A DNA stretch of 59,945 bases from JBBSUQ01 sp964389755. GTDB taxonomy: Bacteria > Bacteroidota > Bacteroidia > Flavobacteriales_D > Crocinitomicaceae. The stretch spans positions 1 through 59,945 of the forward strand of contig CAYMEW010000026.1 of assembly GCA_964389755.1 (NCBI GenBank), in the 5' to 3' direction. Positions 45,406-54,474 of this stretch are shown here, one piece after another. Below the pieces are notes generated by a model. That model was given only the letters and a program-made list of their open reading frames with translations, was not told where the DNA came from and ran no database searches. Each line of letters starts with the position of its first letter. The stretch's first letter is position 1. The position numbers and the translations under genes are program-made.

Positions 45406-46167
45406 TTATCCTGGTTTTTGAATCGGTGGAAAATAGATCCGGGTACCTGCGCGTAGTTCGCGAAAGGTGGTGATTTTGTTGACCCGTGCTACTTCGAGGT
45501 AATATTTGGAGTCTCCGTAGATGCGCTGTGTCATGAGGGGTAAGGTATCGCCTTCTTCGACTATGCGCACGTGTGTCAGGTCCGGGGAGTTCTGCTGCTG
45601 CTCGCCTGCTATTTTCTCGGCGTCCATAAAACTTTTGAACTTCGCCTTGGCAACTGCGCGAAGCGGTTTCCCATTCGGAGCAAATAATTTGTACTCGAGT
45701 GATAAGTCGCTTAAAATACAGCTCAACACAAGTGTCCCCCAAATGATGCGCAGGTAATTCGGTTTATGTATTTGACCGTCATAATTGTAAACGACTTGCA
45801 AAAACCGCTGGATATTGGCTTCCACACCCGTTATATTTGAAGCGGGGTCGGCATTTATATCATTAGGCACCAGCGGATTAGTAACGGATTTAAAGGTTCC
45901 GGTAAAGCTAACGTCAGAGCCGATTAATCCCGTGTCGTCAAACAGGAATTCAAAATCAATTTCTGCCGGTGGTGTGCGAACGTACTGCGTCGGATCTATC
46001 CCGTTAATGGTCTTTTTTTCGCTCAGTTCAATTTTCAATCCGAGCGTATACTTATCCGGGTTTACTGCCGTGGTGAAAACAAATTGTGGGCTACCGGTGT
46101 AGGTCTCATTCTGAAAGGCTTCAATCCTCAGTTTCTCCAGTTTTGCCGGTGTTATTTCTGCTGCCAT
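45406..46167 (-). CDS. eCIS LysM-containing tube/baseplate adaptor (Afp7-like)
   Basis: A 253-residue protein. The N-terminal 190 residues are the contractile-system tube-adaptor domain (ITPAKLEKLRIEAFQNETY; FVFTTAVNPDKYTL). A C-terminal LysM domain spans about 200-250 (VRIVEEGDTLPLMTQRIYGD; RELRAGTRIYFPPI). It corresponds to Afp7/gp53-like proteins joining tube and spike. Its ATG shares one base with the stop of the DUF5908 gene (TAATG). Confidence 0.9.
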   Translation of the reverse strand: MAAEITPAKLEKLRIEAFQNETYTGSPQFVFTTAVNPDKYTLGLKIELSEKKTINGIDPTQYVRTPPAEIDFEFLFDDTGLIGSDVSFTGTFKSVTNPLVPNDINADPASNITGVEANIQRFLQVVYNYDGQIHKPNYLRIIWGTLVLSCILSDLSLEYKLFAPNGKPLRAVAKAKFKSFMDAEKIAGEQQQNSPDLTHVRIVEEGDTLPLMTQRIYGDSKYYLEVARVNKITTFRELRAGTRIYFPPIQKPG

Positions 46168-46319
46168 TAGCGTTCTTTTTCGTCATTCATAATCGTGAAT
46201 AGTTCGTCCAGGCAATCTTCGATGATGTCCTCACGCGTTTCGGGGGCGGTTCTCGAAGTGCCCGCCTGGTCTTCGTTCACCTGTATGCGAACATGTAGTT
46301 CTTTGATCTCAATAGGCAT
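46167..46319 (-). CDS. DUF5908 small eCIS protein
   Basis: A 50-residue protein: MPIEIKELHVRIQVNEDQ, a short Gly/Thr/Ser linker, then an acidic helix DIIEDCLDELFTIMNDEKER. This fits DUF5908, a family of very small proteins found almost only in eCIS loci, between tube and LysM genes. The role is not established. Its stop overlaps the start of the next gene by one base (TAATG), so translation is coupled. Confidence 0.82.
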   Translation of the reverse strand: MPIEIKELHVRIQVNEDQAGTSRTAPETREDIIEDCLDELFTIMNDEKER

Positions 46320-46330
46320 ATCTTTTCATT

Positions 46331-46789
46331 TTAGATCGGGAGTTTCTGTACGTCGGTCGTATAGTATTTGTATGATAATTCAAAGCTTTCGACCACGATG
46401 CTGCTTTCCTGGGCATTGAATTCGGAAACATCCCATTTTACGGGAAATGCTCCTTTGATGCTCCAGGCCTTCAGCGGTGCCATTTGCTGGTTCAGTAAGA
46501 TTACCATGAGGTCCAACGGGGAGAACTCGAAATTCTCCATCGCATCCCGGCACCATTTGAGCAAAAAGGAATCGGGCAGTAAGCCCCGTTTGAGCACCAG
46601 GTTCGGATACCTGGTGCTTACGGGCAGTTTGTGCTTGTAGTTATTAACCCCGCCTTCCACCACATCCATGGTTTCCACGTCAGACGACAGCCCCGAAACG
46701 GACTGGAACATCGAATCGATGGCCACGAATTGCGGGTTGAGGAACTGGACATGAAAGTGAAAGCCGGCCGGCGGATAGTACTCGAGCAT
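46331..46789 (-). CDS. Second tube protein (gp19 family, Afp5-like tube initiator)
   Basis: A 152-residue phage-tail-tube fold protein (FHFHVQFLNPQFVAIDSMFQ; SGLSSDVETMDVVEGG; LKAWSIKGAFPVKWDVSEF; SIVVESFELSYKYY). It differs from the first tube protein mostly in its N-terminal loops and is one base downstream of it. In Afp-type systems the second tube paralogue forms the first ring on the baseplate; I infer the same here from order. Confidence 0.88.
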   Translation of the reverse strand: MLEYYPPAGFHFHVQFLNPQFVAIDSMFQSVSGLSSDVETMDVVEGGVNNYKHKLPVSTRYPNLVLKRGLLPDSFLLKWCRDAMENFEFSPLDLMVILLNQQMAPLKAWSIKGAFPVKWDVSEFNAQESSIVVESFELSYKYYTTDVQKLPI

Positions 46790-46790
46790 G

Positions 46791-47222
46791 TTAATCGTTT
46801 TGGATCGATAAACCTTCGTGCACTACTTCCATCGATTCGATCGCCACCTCGTTGCCATCGGCTTTAAGGTCTGTGGACTGGATCTTGGTCGGCCACGCAT
46901 TGCGCACTTTCCACACCACCACGGGCTCGTGATCTTCGTTGAGCAGAGAGATCGTGATGTTTCGACGGGCAATGGTATTGAGTTTTACCGAGTTCCACCA
47001 TTCGAAATACTCGTTGTCACTTTTAAAAGTTCCGCGCTTCAGCGTGATGTTCGAGAATTTCTGCATTCCCGGCATTTTGATCTTGCTGTAATCGGGACTC
47101 GCACCCTGGCGGTACTCGATTACCTCTGTTTCCACATCAAGGCCGGAAACTTCGGTAAAACCTATTTTCGTTCCTCCCCATTCTACCTGGAAATGAAACT
47201 TGGATAATGGATATTCTGCCAT
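46791..47222 (-). CDS. Main inner-tube protein (gp19/Hcp-like, Afp1-like)
   Basis: A 143-residue tail-tube protein: FHFQVEWGGTKIGFTEVSGL, EYRQGASPDYSKIKMPGMQ, NITLKRGTFKSDNEYFEWW and AIESMEVVHEGL are typical of the T4 gp19-like tube family of contractile systems. It polymerises into the inner tube that carries cargo. It lies 31 bases after the sheath gene, a spacing that may allow separate high-level expression. Confidence 0.92.
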   Translation of the reverse strand: MAEYPLSKFHFQVEWGGTKIGFTEVSGLDVETEVIEYRQGASPDYSKIKMPGMQKFSNITLKRGTFKSDNEYFEWWNSVKLNTIARRNITISLLNEDHEPVVVWKVRNAWPTKIQSTDLKADGNEVAIESMEVVHEGLSIQND

Positions 47223-47253
47223 AATTTACTTTTTTAAACTGGTTTTTAACTGA

Positions 47254-49191
47254 TTAAGCTTCCTGCATCAGGTGTGAGAAACGCAATACGATGAACTCGG
47301 CCGGACGAACGACTGCCATCCCGACCTCCACGATCATCAGGCCGTTGAGTACATCCTGGGGGGTCATGGTTTGTCCGAGGCCTACCCGCACATAAAATGC
47401 CTGTTCCGGTTTTGGGCCTGCAAGGGCACCTGCTTTCCATTGCAGGATCAGGAAGTTTTCGATCATGGCACGTACCTTCACCCAGGTATTCGCGTCGTTG
47501 GCTTCAAAGACAAAGCTTTCCGTTGCTTTTTTAATGGATTCTTCCGCGAAATTGAAGAAACGACGTACGGAAATGTAGCGCCATTCGTTGCTGTTTCCAT
47601 CGAGCGTACGTGCACCCCATACGAGTATGCCCTTGCCGGTGAATGTCCGGATCGCGTTGATCGATTTCCCGGCATTGTCATCGATGTTCATACGTCCCTG
47701 TTGGTCGTTGGTCAGCATTACATTCGGCCCGATCACGTAATTCACGTTTACATTGGCGGGCGACTTCCAAACGCCGTCATTGGCATCCACACGCGCGTAA
47801 ATTCCGGCCATAGAACTGCCCGGAGGCATCAGCACCGGCAGCTGCGAGATCGCAAGTTTCACCCGGTTGTAGAGTTCGTTATCCGTGTTTTTAAGCGCTC
47901 CCAAATTAGTCGTCGTGGAAGTGGCGGTGGAATACGGAGTCAGTGCTGTTTTAAGTGCCGCTAATTCCGCTCCTTTCATGGTGTTGATGATATCTGCAAT
48001 ATTGTCTGTTGCCAGAATGCTCATCGAGGCGTAAATGCTGTCAGAAGTGTCGGACAGCACGGTGTTTACTTCAGTAGCAGAAGCATCGGGATCCAGTGCA
48101 TCGAGATCATCCAAATTCACATTCAGATCCTGGTTCAGTTGTCCCAGAGTATCGGTTATCCACGCATCAAGCGCATTCGTCGCTGTAAAAAGCGTTGTGT
48201 ATTCTGTCGCCTCTGTATCGGCAGATGACAATACATTCCGGCCAATGTTCACGGCATTCTTGAGTGCGGAAATGAGTCCGTTGGAAGTCGAAATGACTGC
48301 TAAAACCGTATTGCGGATATTCTGACGTATCGATGAAGTATCGGGTGGATTATCATCAAGTTCTATCTTATAATCTTCCAGATCTGCGATAAAATCAGTC
48401 ATTGCGGCCTGCCCGTTCGTCACGGAAGTGTCCGAGATCTTCTGTACCTGCGCATCGTAGGTTGTTCCGTTTGTAACCGTTACGGAAACACCGGAATCCT
48501 TATACTGATAGGTCAGAATGGTCTTCAGATACGGATAGTACGCAGCACCGTATTTTCTATAGTCTTCATCGCTGTCCATACCGGCACGGAAGTTTGTAAT
48601 ATCCGTGTCGACATCCACAGTCGTTACTGAAGATTCCGGCATGTCCATAATCGTAAAGCGGTCCTGCAGGTCGTGACATTGCGTGAGCGCGTCCTTATTG
48701 AGGGCATAAAAGTTGGCTGACGTTCCAAGGTTGATCGCATCCGGGAAATAGATCAGTGTCGGTTCATCTTCTTTGGCCAGTTCGGCAAGTCCGTCCTGTA
48801 GATCAGCCAGGGTAATTGTTCCGGTGTATCCGCCTGTGGAAACGATGTAGCAGGGTCCGCCGCCATTTGCAAAATACATTTGCATAGCATAGTACATGAG
48901 GTACTTTTTTCGTAAAGCCGGATCATGTGAAGTCGCGATCGCGCCGTCTGTGACAGTAACGACGATATTCGTTTCGTCCATGGCCATCCCGAAATAGGTT
49001 ACGTACTCGAGTAGCGAGGTAATCCGCGTGGGAACATTTGTTAATTCCGTTCCAACGGGATCGCTTGTCCTGGTTGCTTTTGCCGTATATCCGATAAATG
49101 CCGGAACAGCGGTTGCAACCTGCGCGACGGATGGTGGAAGGGTTGAAATTTCTTCCACATATACGCCGGGTGTGTTAAGTGTTAACGCCAT
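47254..49191 (-). CDS. Contractile sheath protein
   Basis: A 645-residue tail sheath subunit. The N-terminus LNTPGVYVEEISTLPPSVAQ and FIGYTAKA, the late KSINAIRTFTGKGILVWGAR and the C-terminal end (VRPAEFIVLRFSHLMQE) are family hallmarks. An insertion of about 200 residues (about 230-430), rich in Thr/Asp/Ala and helix-forming, is unlike the core and would face outward on the sheath. Only one sheath gene is present, whereas Afp has three. Confidence 0.93.
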   Translation of the reverse strand: MALTLNTPGVYVEEISTLPPSVAQVATAVPAFIGYTAKATRTSDPVGTELTNVPTRITSLLEYVTYFGMAMDETNIVVTVTDGAIATSHDPALRKKYLMYYAMQMYFANGGGPCYIVSTGGYTGTITLADLQDGLAELAKEDEPTLIYFPDAINLGTSANFYALNKDALTQCHDLQDRFTIMDMPESSVTTVDVDTDITNFRAGMDSDEDYRKYGAAYYPYLKTILTYQYKDSGVSVTVTNGTTYDAQVQKISDTSVTNGQAAMTDFIADLEDYKIELDDNPPDTSSIRQNIRNTVLAVISTSNGLISALKNAVNIGRNVLSSADTEATEYTTLFTATNALDAWITDTLGQLNQDLNVNLDDLDALDPDASATEVNTVLSDTSDSIYASMSILATDNIADIINTMKGAELAALKTALTPYSTATSTTTNLGALKNTDNELYNRVKLAISQLPVLMPPGSSMAGIYARVDANDGVWKSPANVNVNYVIGPNVMLTNDQQGRMNIDDNAGKSINAIRTFTGKGILVWGARTLDGNSNEWRYISVRRFFNFAEESIKKATESFVFEANDANTWVKVRAMIENFLILQWKAGALAGPKPEQAFYVRVGLGQTMTPQDVLNGLMIVEVGMAVVRPAEFIVLRFSHLMQEA

Positions 49192-49203
49192 ACTATTTGT
49201 GTT

Positions 49204-50112
49204 TTAGATAAAAATTGCTGAGTAATACTGGTCATCCTCTTTTTCAAGGTTTCGGACGTCCGGGCCCGGATAATGATAATCCTGGAAGTTTGCCGGATCC
49301 GGGTCGGGCGCATTCGGATCTGACTTTTTAAAGTCCAGGTTTGAAACGGTAATGTTTATAAATCCGTTCCTGGTGAGCGGATGAGTGCCGGTTGTCTCTG
49401 CATAATAAGGGGTGTTGGTGTAATAATATTTCCAGATAGTACTCCGGTTGGCGAATTCGATGACAAATTGCCGGGGAGTTTCACGCACCAATCCTCCCGG
49501 AGCGGTGATATCATAAGGGGTTTCGGATCCTGCTTCCATTTCCACATCGCTTTTCATGCGGAAGACAAAGAGGCCGAAGGTTCCGATGGCTTCGGGATCG
49601 GGAATATTTTTCAGCAGGTCGGCCGAGTCGCCTTCATCCATTCGGAAAGCATTGGTAATCAAGGGAGAGCCGGTTCCCTTCAGCGGAATGTATTCCATCT
49701 CGCCGATTCCCGCAGGTTTTGCGTTGGCAAAGAGAAAAATCTCTTTCTTCACAATTTCGAGGTCCGTATAGTTTTCAAACTGCGGATCATGGACCTTTAC
49801 CAAAAAACGCAGTTCCAGATCATCGGCAATATCGATCACCGGGACGAACTCATCCGGTTCCGGAAAATGCGTGGTAACGACCACACTGAATCCGTCGTTT
49901 GAAGTGCGCAGGAGCATACGCTGATTCTGCAGTACTTTGCGGGTTCCGGCGGTTGGGATAACCTCCAGGAAGTTGCGGTACACGTAATTTCGTAAACGTT
50001 CCTGCTGTTTGGCCGGATTCATTTCGTCAAAGGCCTCAGTGCCGTTATTCAGGAAAAACTCATGAAGTATCTGGACCTCGAACAGTGTTTTATAGCGATG
50101 GGAATAACTCAT
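49204..50112 (-). CDS. eCIS protein of unknown function, cap-adaptor candidate
   Basis: A 302-residue protein (MSYSHRYKTLFEVQILHEFF onwards; later LRTSNDGFSVVVTTHFPE and RQFVIEFANRSTIWKYYYTN). It sits between the DUF4255 terminator and the sheath and starts 11 bases after the former. The content is beta-rich with no signal peptide. In the marine Bacteroidetes eCIS AlgoCIS, a cap-adaptor protein is described near the distal end; position makes this a candidate, but I cannot confirm homology by eye. Confidence 0.6.
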   Translation of the reverse strand: MSYSHRYKTLFEVQILHEFFLNNGTEAFDEMNPAKQQERLRNYVYRNFLEVIPTAGTRKVLQNQRMLLRTSNDGFSVVVTTHFPEPDEFVPVIDIADDLELRFLVKVHDPQFENYTDLEIVKKEIFLFANAKPAGIGEMEYIPLKGTGSPLITNAFRMDEGDSADLLKNIPDPEAIGTFGLFVFRMKSDVEMEAGSETPYDITAPGGLVRETPRQFVIEFANRSTIWKYYYTNTPYYAETTGTHPLTRNGFINITVSNLDFKKSDPNAPDPDPANFQDYHYPGPDVRNLEKEDDQYYSAIFI

Positions 50113-50123
50113 TAGCGGCAGTG

Positions 50124-50714
50124 TTAAGTGACATTTATAATTCCGGAATTCCCGGTGATCAGCGGTGCTTCGTAGAGTGTATTGGCCCGGTCAATGACCA
50201 CGAGACTCATTTTATACATGGCGCAGGGCAGCTGTCTTCCTCCGAGCGTTCCCCAGATGTAATTCATGTTTTCGAAAGTCGGGGTATATAACTCGAGCAT
50301 GTATCGAAAATCGCCCATCGCGCTTACGAGCGGATCGTCTTCTGCAGAGTTGGTATTCGACTGTGTAAAGACATTTTTTCCCTGAAAGAACTCCAGTACT
50401 TTCGACAGGTATTTCAGCGCTCCGTCATAAGCACTTTTATTCGAACTGAAGAGGATATAGAGGTTCAGGTTGACCTTGTTATTCCGATAAGCCAGTTTAT
50501 TGTTTTCGGTGCGGTTGTTCGGGAAATTCCGCATCGTAGCCTCTTCATTGAGGTTGAGCAGGGTCAGAACCACTTTATCGACCATTTCATCCGCGTTCGG
50601 ATGGTCGCTGTCGAGCATGGCAATGTTATTCAGAACAACATCTTCGTTGAGTCCCTGACTCAGGAGATAATCGTTGACTTCTCCGGTCAATATCTGTAAA
50701 GCTTCATAGAGCAT
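50124..50714 (-). CDS. DUF4255 (Afp16/Pvc16-like) tube and sheath terminator
   Basis: A 196-residue protein with the DUF4255/Pvc16 pattern: MLYEALQILTGEVNDYLL at the start, VVLNNIAMLDSDHPNADEMV, then KVNLNLYILFSSNKSAYDGA and LYTPTFENMNYIWGTLGGR. This family caps the far end of the tube and sheath and stops elongation. It is the first structural gene of the operon and lies 56 bases after the patatin gene stop. Confidence 0.9.
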   Translation of the reverse strand: MLYEALQILTGEVNDYLLSQGLNEDVVLNNIAMLDSDHPNADEMVDKVVLTLLNLNEEATMRNFPNNRTENNKLAYRNNKVNLNLYILFSSNKSAYDGALKYLSKVLEFFQGKNVFTQSNTNSAEDDPLVSAMGDFRYMLELYTPTFENMNYIWGTLGGRQLPCAMYKMSLVVIDRANTLYEAPLITGNSGIINVT

Positions 50715-50770
50715 AATTCACGTGTTTGGTTAATAGTTACTTTCAATACCGTGATCTTCCGGAACCCGGT

Positions 50771-52669
50771 CTAGGTCGTATCCATGTTCTTTAAGAGTCT
50801 TTTTTTCTCCAGGTCCTTTAAGATGACTGCAATGATCTGTTGCGTAATTCGCCGGGCCAGCGCTTTTTTGGTCAGGGCGAAGGTGACGTCAATGCCTTTG
50901 CGCAGGAAAAATGCTCCGAGTTTTTTAACGGGTCCGCGGTAATAGCGCGTTTCCAGCCAGCGGGCAGCGAGTTTCCCCTCACCTGCGGGGTCTTCATTGG
51001 AGACGGTGGGTTTTGCAGCCCGCTTTTTTAACAGTATCAGTATTTTTTTGAAACGGTCCGTGATCTGATCCTCCATATCGAAGAGAATCTCCGGATCAAA
51101 CTCAGGCCGCTCTTTAACGGTATATTTAAATTTTTCGTCCCCGGAATACGCGAGCTTGTCAAGTGCTATGTTCAGGTCCGGTATGATCGGGAGGTAGACC
51201 TTTCCATTCATCAGGATTCGGTACTTTTCAATGCTTTCAGGTTGCCAGTTCCGGTGAATCGGGTGAACGATCCCTTTGTCGGGATCATATTCAAAACTGA
51301 AGAAGCAGCGAAAAAAGTTGCGTGCATTATTTCTTCCCAGGAAAAAATCATGTACCCGAAAATCAATGTCCAGGAAACCACCGAAGGCCTCGAAGGAAGC
51401 GCAGGCGATCGGATCGGGATCCGTCCCTTTGTAAGTACCGCTCTCGCTGTAATGCCGTTTTGGGAAGATCTCTCCTTTCAGGTAATTGTGAGACACCTGA
51501 TCTATCATTTCCTTCCGTTTCACTTTAGCCTGATTCCACAGTGTTTTTACAATTCCCGGGAGGACGTCCACGAGGTCCTTCGGCTTGTGATAATCGGCAG
51601 GATCGGGTCGCCTGTCCGGGAAGGGGTCAATCATAACCACTCCGTAAGCCGGTTTTTCAGCCGACTCATCGCCATAGCGATCCCGCAAAATACTGGCTAC
51701 TTCGCCGTAAGGTTCATTGTTCACCGCGCCTCCGTCGATTCCGATCGAGCTGAAGTCATCCGGAATGCCGTCGATCAGGATCTTGTTTTCCGGGTCCGGA
51801 TTTCGTTTCCCGAACTCTCCGAAGATCGTACGCTTTACTGCGGACTTCAGGTAGGCTGTGTTAAACTGGTTCTGATCGAATTCACGGTATTTGAGTCCTA
51901 CCGGAAACGCGCCTGTTGCAATGGTTGAGAGTTTCATGCGTTCGGTCGCGTGTCCGTCGTAAGGGTTGAGCGACAGGTATTCGTCGGGAGAAACGGGTTT
52001 GCCACCATTTAGCCTGAAATGCGAAACCATAAAGTGCTCGAACGTGGTGTGCGTGGGCCTGTAGTTAGCAGTTGGGTTGACACCCGTTGAAAAATCTACT
52101 TCCAGCGGCATTCCACGCAGAAAGGTATGAGAAATAAGGATTTCCAGATCCTTTGAAATGTATGACGGCAAGTTGTCTACCTGTTTTTCAAAATCTTTAT
52201 CCGGATCCGTTTCAAAAGCGCGTTGCGCAATGTGTTCGACAACTTTGGTGTTAAAGAGTGATTTCAGCGATTCCGGGGAGTCATCCAGGTCATCCGTATT
52301 CCAGATTTTCGCAAAGGTCTTTTCTTTTTCATCGTCATCGAGCAGGACCCAGCAATCGTAAAGGAGGTTCTGACTTTCACGAACGTTTCCAGGTACGTCC
52401 CTGACCGGTCTTATTTTTCCTTCGATCGCATACAGGAAACTCATCATTGTCGCCATTCCACCCGCTGAGCTGCCTCCCATGGCTTCCAGGACCACGTTGT
52501 GGCGCGGGATCAAATTCTCCGGAAAATCCTTTAATTTCCCTTTCTTTGCACGTTCCCACAGATCGAGAATTTCAAAGAGGTAATCCATAACACCCCCGGA
52601 ATAGCACCCGGCCGAAACAGCGCCCGCCATCGTTAAACCAAGATAAAAGGTGTCCTCTTTTTTTTCCAT
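50771..52669 (-). CDS. Patatin-like phospholipase at the head of the eCIS operon
   Basis: About 632 residues from the ATG at 52669 (MEKKEDTFYLGLTMAGAVSA); an ATG at 52693 adds eight. The patatin fold has a glycine-rich oxyanion region near the start, the nucleophile elbow MGGSSAGGM (Ser near residue 67) and the catalytic Asp in GIDGGAVNNEPY (about 310), so an active lipid acyl hydrolase is expected. The protein is long for the family and has a basic, amphipathic C-terminal 70 residues that could bind membranes. No signal peptide. It could be an effector or an enzyme for particle release; the sequence does not decide. Confidence 0.82.
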   Translation of the reverse strand: MEKKEDTFYLGLTMAGAVSAGCYSGGVMDYLFEILDLWERAKKGKLKDFPENLIPRHNVVLEAMGGSSAGGMATMMSFLYAIEGKIRPVRDVPGNVRESQNLLYDCWVLLDDDEKEKTFAKIWNTDDLDDSPESLKSLFNTKVVEHIAQRAFETDPDKDFEKQVDNLPSYISKDLEILISHTFLRGMPLEVDFSTGVNPTANYRPTHTTFEHFMVSHFRLNGGKPVSPDEYLSLNPYDGHATERMKLSTIATGAFPVGLKYREFDQNQFNTAYLKSAVKRTIFGEFGKRNPDPENKILIDGIPDDFSSIGIDGGAVNNEPYGEVASILRDRYGDESAEKPAYGVVMIDPFPDRRPDPADYHKPKDLVDVLPGIVKTLWNQAKVKRKEMIDQVSHNYLKGEIFPKRHYSESGTYKGTDPDPIACASFEAFGGFLDIDFRVHDFFLGRNNARNFFRCFFSFEYDPDKGIVHPIHRNWQPESIEKYRILMNGKVYLPIIPDLNIALDKLAYSGDEKFKYTVKERPEFDPEILFDMEDQITDRFKKILILLKKRAAKPTVSNEDPAGEGKLAARWLETRYYRGPVKKLGAFFLRKGIDVTFALTKKALARRITQQIIAVILKDLEKKRLLKNMDTT

Positions 52670-52693
52670 AATCCATAGTGGAGCCGGGCTCAC

Positions 52694-53057
52694 TTATTTA
52701 GTTACTGAACCAAGTATTTTTGCAGGAAGAAAAACCCGATCATTTCGGATAATTCAGTCTACAGGCTTGCCGTAAGAAATGTCAATGACATAGTCCTAAC
52801 AGCGCAGAAAATAAAAAGCTCCTGGAAAGCTCTCAGTGAAACAAAATGGTTACAAAAATCGGTCGTTTTTATTTAGGTGATTTTTGTAAATACAAGGCTA
52901 ATATAAGCAGAGTTTTTTAAAAAACAAATCCGGACAGTTGTTTTTTGAATTATTTTTTCTATGTAACTTAAATACAATTAGTTAATTCTGAAAAAGGACA
53001 AAAAATTCCTCAAACATCCTGTTATTTTTGTAACGAACAGTTAAAAAGTTAGTCGGC
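52694..53057. other. Intergenic region upstream of the eCIS operon
   Basis: About 360 AT-rich bases without a gene. It should contain the eCIS promoter on the minus strand. The best candidate is TAGCCTTG at 52893-52900 (one mismatch from TAnnTTTG) with a TTTG at 52925-52928, 24 bases away and slightly too far. A perfect 14-base palindrome, GTTTTTTAAAAAAC (52912-52925), lies between them. The leader to the patatin start would exceed 200 bases. Confidence 0.4.
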
Positions 53058-53501
53058 TTATGGGGCTACCTTTGTAATGTCAATAATACTGACATTATCG
53101 AGCAAAACGAAGGGAAAACTGCGAATATCCAGGCCATAGGTCCAAAAATCCTTATTGACCCACTCGCGCATATATTCAAGCGGCACATAGACAGTAAACA
53201 GGATGTTTTTCTCATTATCCATACAAACTACCTTATAAGTATTAAGGTGAGCCTCTTCCCCCGCTCCGGGCTTTACAGTGCGTAGCTCGTTCAGACTCAC
53301 AAACTCGAGGAACCACGATTCACAGACAGTCTGCGTATTCTCGGGAACACGTCTTGTCAGGAACTGTTTGTTCACTTCCAGGGCTGTACCGTTTGAGTAG
53401 AAACGGACGTTCAGCGGAACGGTACCCATGTGCTGTGTGACCGACTGGGCCGAAGCAAAGGAGGAAATTATAAGTAAGAGAAAGGCGAAAGCGTATTTCA
53501 T
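53058..53501 (-). CDS. Small secreted protein, unknown function
   Basis: A 147-residue protein starting at 53501 (MKYAFAFLLLIISSFASAQ, signal peptide cleaved after residue 19). The frame is open upstream to 53540, but the signal peptide fixes the start. The mature part has a beta-rich pattern with two cysteines and ends in NVSIIDITKVAP. No family recognised. It lies 46 bases downstream of the flavoprotein gene and may share its transcript. Confidence 0.72.
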   Translation of the reverse strand: MKYAFAFLLLIISSFASAQSVTQHMGTVPLNVRFYSNGTALEVNKQFLTRRVPENTQTVCESWFLEFVSLNELRTVKPGAGEEAHLNTYKVVCMDNEKNILFTVYVPLEYMREWVNKDFWTYGLDIRSFPFVLLDNVSIIDITKVAP

Positions 53502-53547
53502 CAGTCGAATTTTTTGAAAAGATATGGATTTTTTTTGCAAATCACAG

Positions 53548-54450
53548 CTATTCCGCTGTTAATGACATGTTAACAGCCGCACCTACGAGGTTTCCGCTAT
53601 AGACGGCGTGGGCAACGGAGCGCATTCCAAAAGCATTGTCTCCACAGGCATAAACGTCTTCGGCGCTCGTCTTGTAAAAAGCATCCACCTGTAAATGCCC
53701 GCTTTCGGTGAGCGTGCAACCGAGGTCCTGCCAAATATTACTACTTTGTTCGAAAGGAAGCGCAGCATACAGCGCCTGCATCGCCAAAGCGGAACCGTCT
53801 TCAAAGCGAAGGGATTGTATGTGCCCGTTCTCATGGGTAATTTCGGAAATGGGACTGTCCACTACCTTAATTCCCTGCTCCGAAAGTCGCTTTTGTGCTT
53901 CCTCATCGAAATCGGCCGGACCGTTCGTTAACAGGGTAAGTCGGCGCGTCAGGTTTAAGACGAGCTGCGACAGGTGCAAGGCTTTGGCACCGTTGGCCAG
54001 GATGGCCGTGGACTCTCCTTTGAATTCATAGCCGTGGCAATACGGACAATGAATCGCCGAAATTCCCCAGCAGGCTTCAAAACCCGGTATTGCCGGCATG
54101 ATATCTTTTACACCCGTTGCCAGGATAATCCTGCGGGCTGAAAAGCTTCGTTCGTCTGAGGTTGATACTTCAATTCGCTTTCCGGATCTCCGTGCACTTT
54201 TTACGAATCCGTCGCAGAAATGTACCGTGTCGTAGGCCGCGACCTGCTCCCGTGCAGTTGCAGCAATTTCAGCCGGTTTGCGTCCGTCCTGTGTCAGGAA
54301 ATTATGAGAATATGGCGTTTGCCGGTTGCAGGGATCCCCCGCATCTATAATCAACGTATTGCGCAGGGAGCGGCCCAGTGCCATGGCGGCGGATAATCCC
54401 GCGTAACTTCCACCAATAATGATGACGTCGTATTCGTTGTTCTGAAGCAT
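53548..54450 (-). CDS. Thioredoxin-reductase-like FAD/NAD(P)-dependent oxidoreductase
   Basis: A 300-residue flavoprotein. FAD-binding motif DVIIIGGSYAGLSAAMALG is at the N-terminus. The redox-active pair is in CPYCHGYEF (about residue 135), then a second nucleotide-binding fold (TAILANGAKALHLSQL) and the FAD-binding end DVYACGDNAFGMRSVAHAV. This is the low-molecular-weight TrxR-like group; the electron acceptor may be thioredoxin or another thiol protein. I start at MLQNNEYDVI (54450), close to the usual distance before the FAD motif, rather than the ATG at 54474. Confidence 0.85.
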   Translation of the reverse strand: MLQNNEYDVIIIGGSYAGLSAAMALGRSLRNTLIIDAGDPCNRQTPYSHNFLTQDGRKPAEIAATAREQVAAYDTVHFCDGFVKSARRSGKRIEVSTSDERSFSARRIILATGVKDIMPAIPGFEACWGISAIHCPYCHGYEFKGESTAILANGAKALHLSQLVLNLTRRLTLLTNGPADFDEEAQKRLSEQGIKVVDSPISEITHENGHIQSLRFEDGSALAMQALYAALPFEQSSNIWQDLGCTLTESGHLQVDAFYKTSAEDVYACGDNAFGMRSVAHAVYSGNLVGAAVNMSLTAE

Positions 54451-54474
54451 GTTATTGAAATTAAGTTTGACCAA

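Noticed and set aside
18085..52669. Prophage or R-type tailocin
   Set aside because: No capsid, portal, terminase, integrase, holin or lysin genes. Presence of an Afp15-like AAA+ ATPase, DUF4255, DUF5908, PAAR and DUF4157 genes fits an eCIS.
18085..52669. Type VI secretion system (T6SSiii)
   Set aside because: No TssJ/L/M/P membrane complex and no ClpV. The spike, tube and LysM set together with a tape-measure protein is of eCIS type.
52800..52850. Terminator for the gene at 53058
   Set aside because: The AGCT-type stem near 52817-52835 is short and imperfect, and the following T-run is broken.
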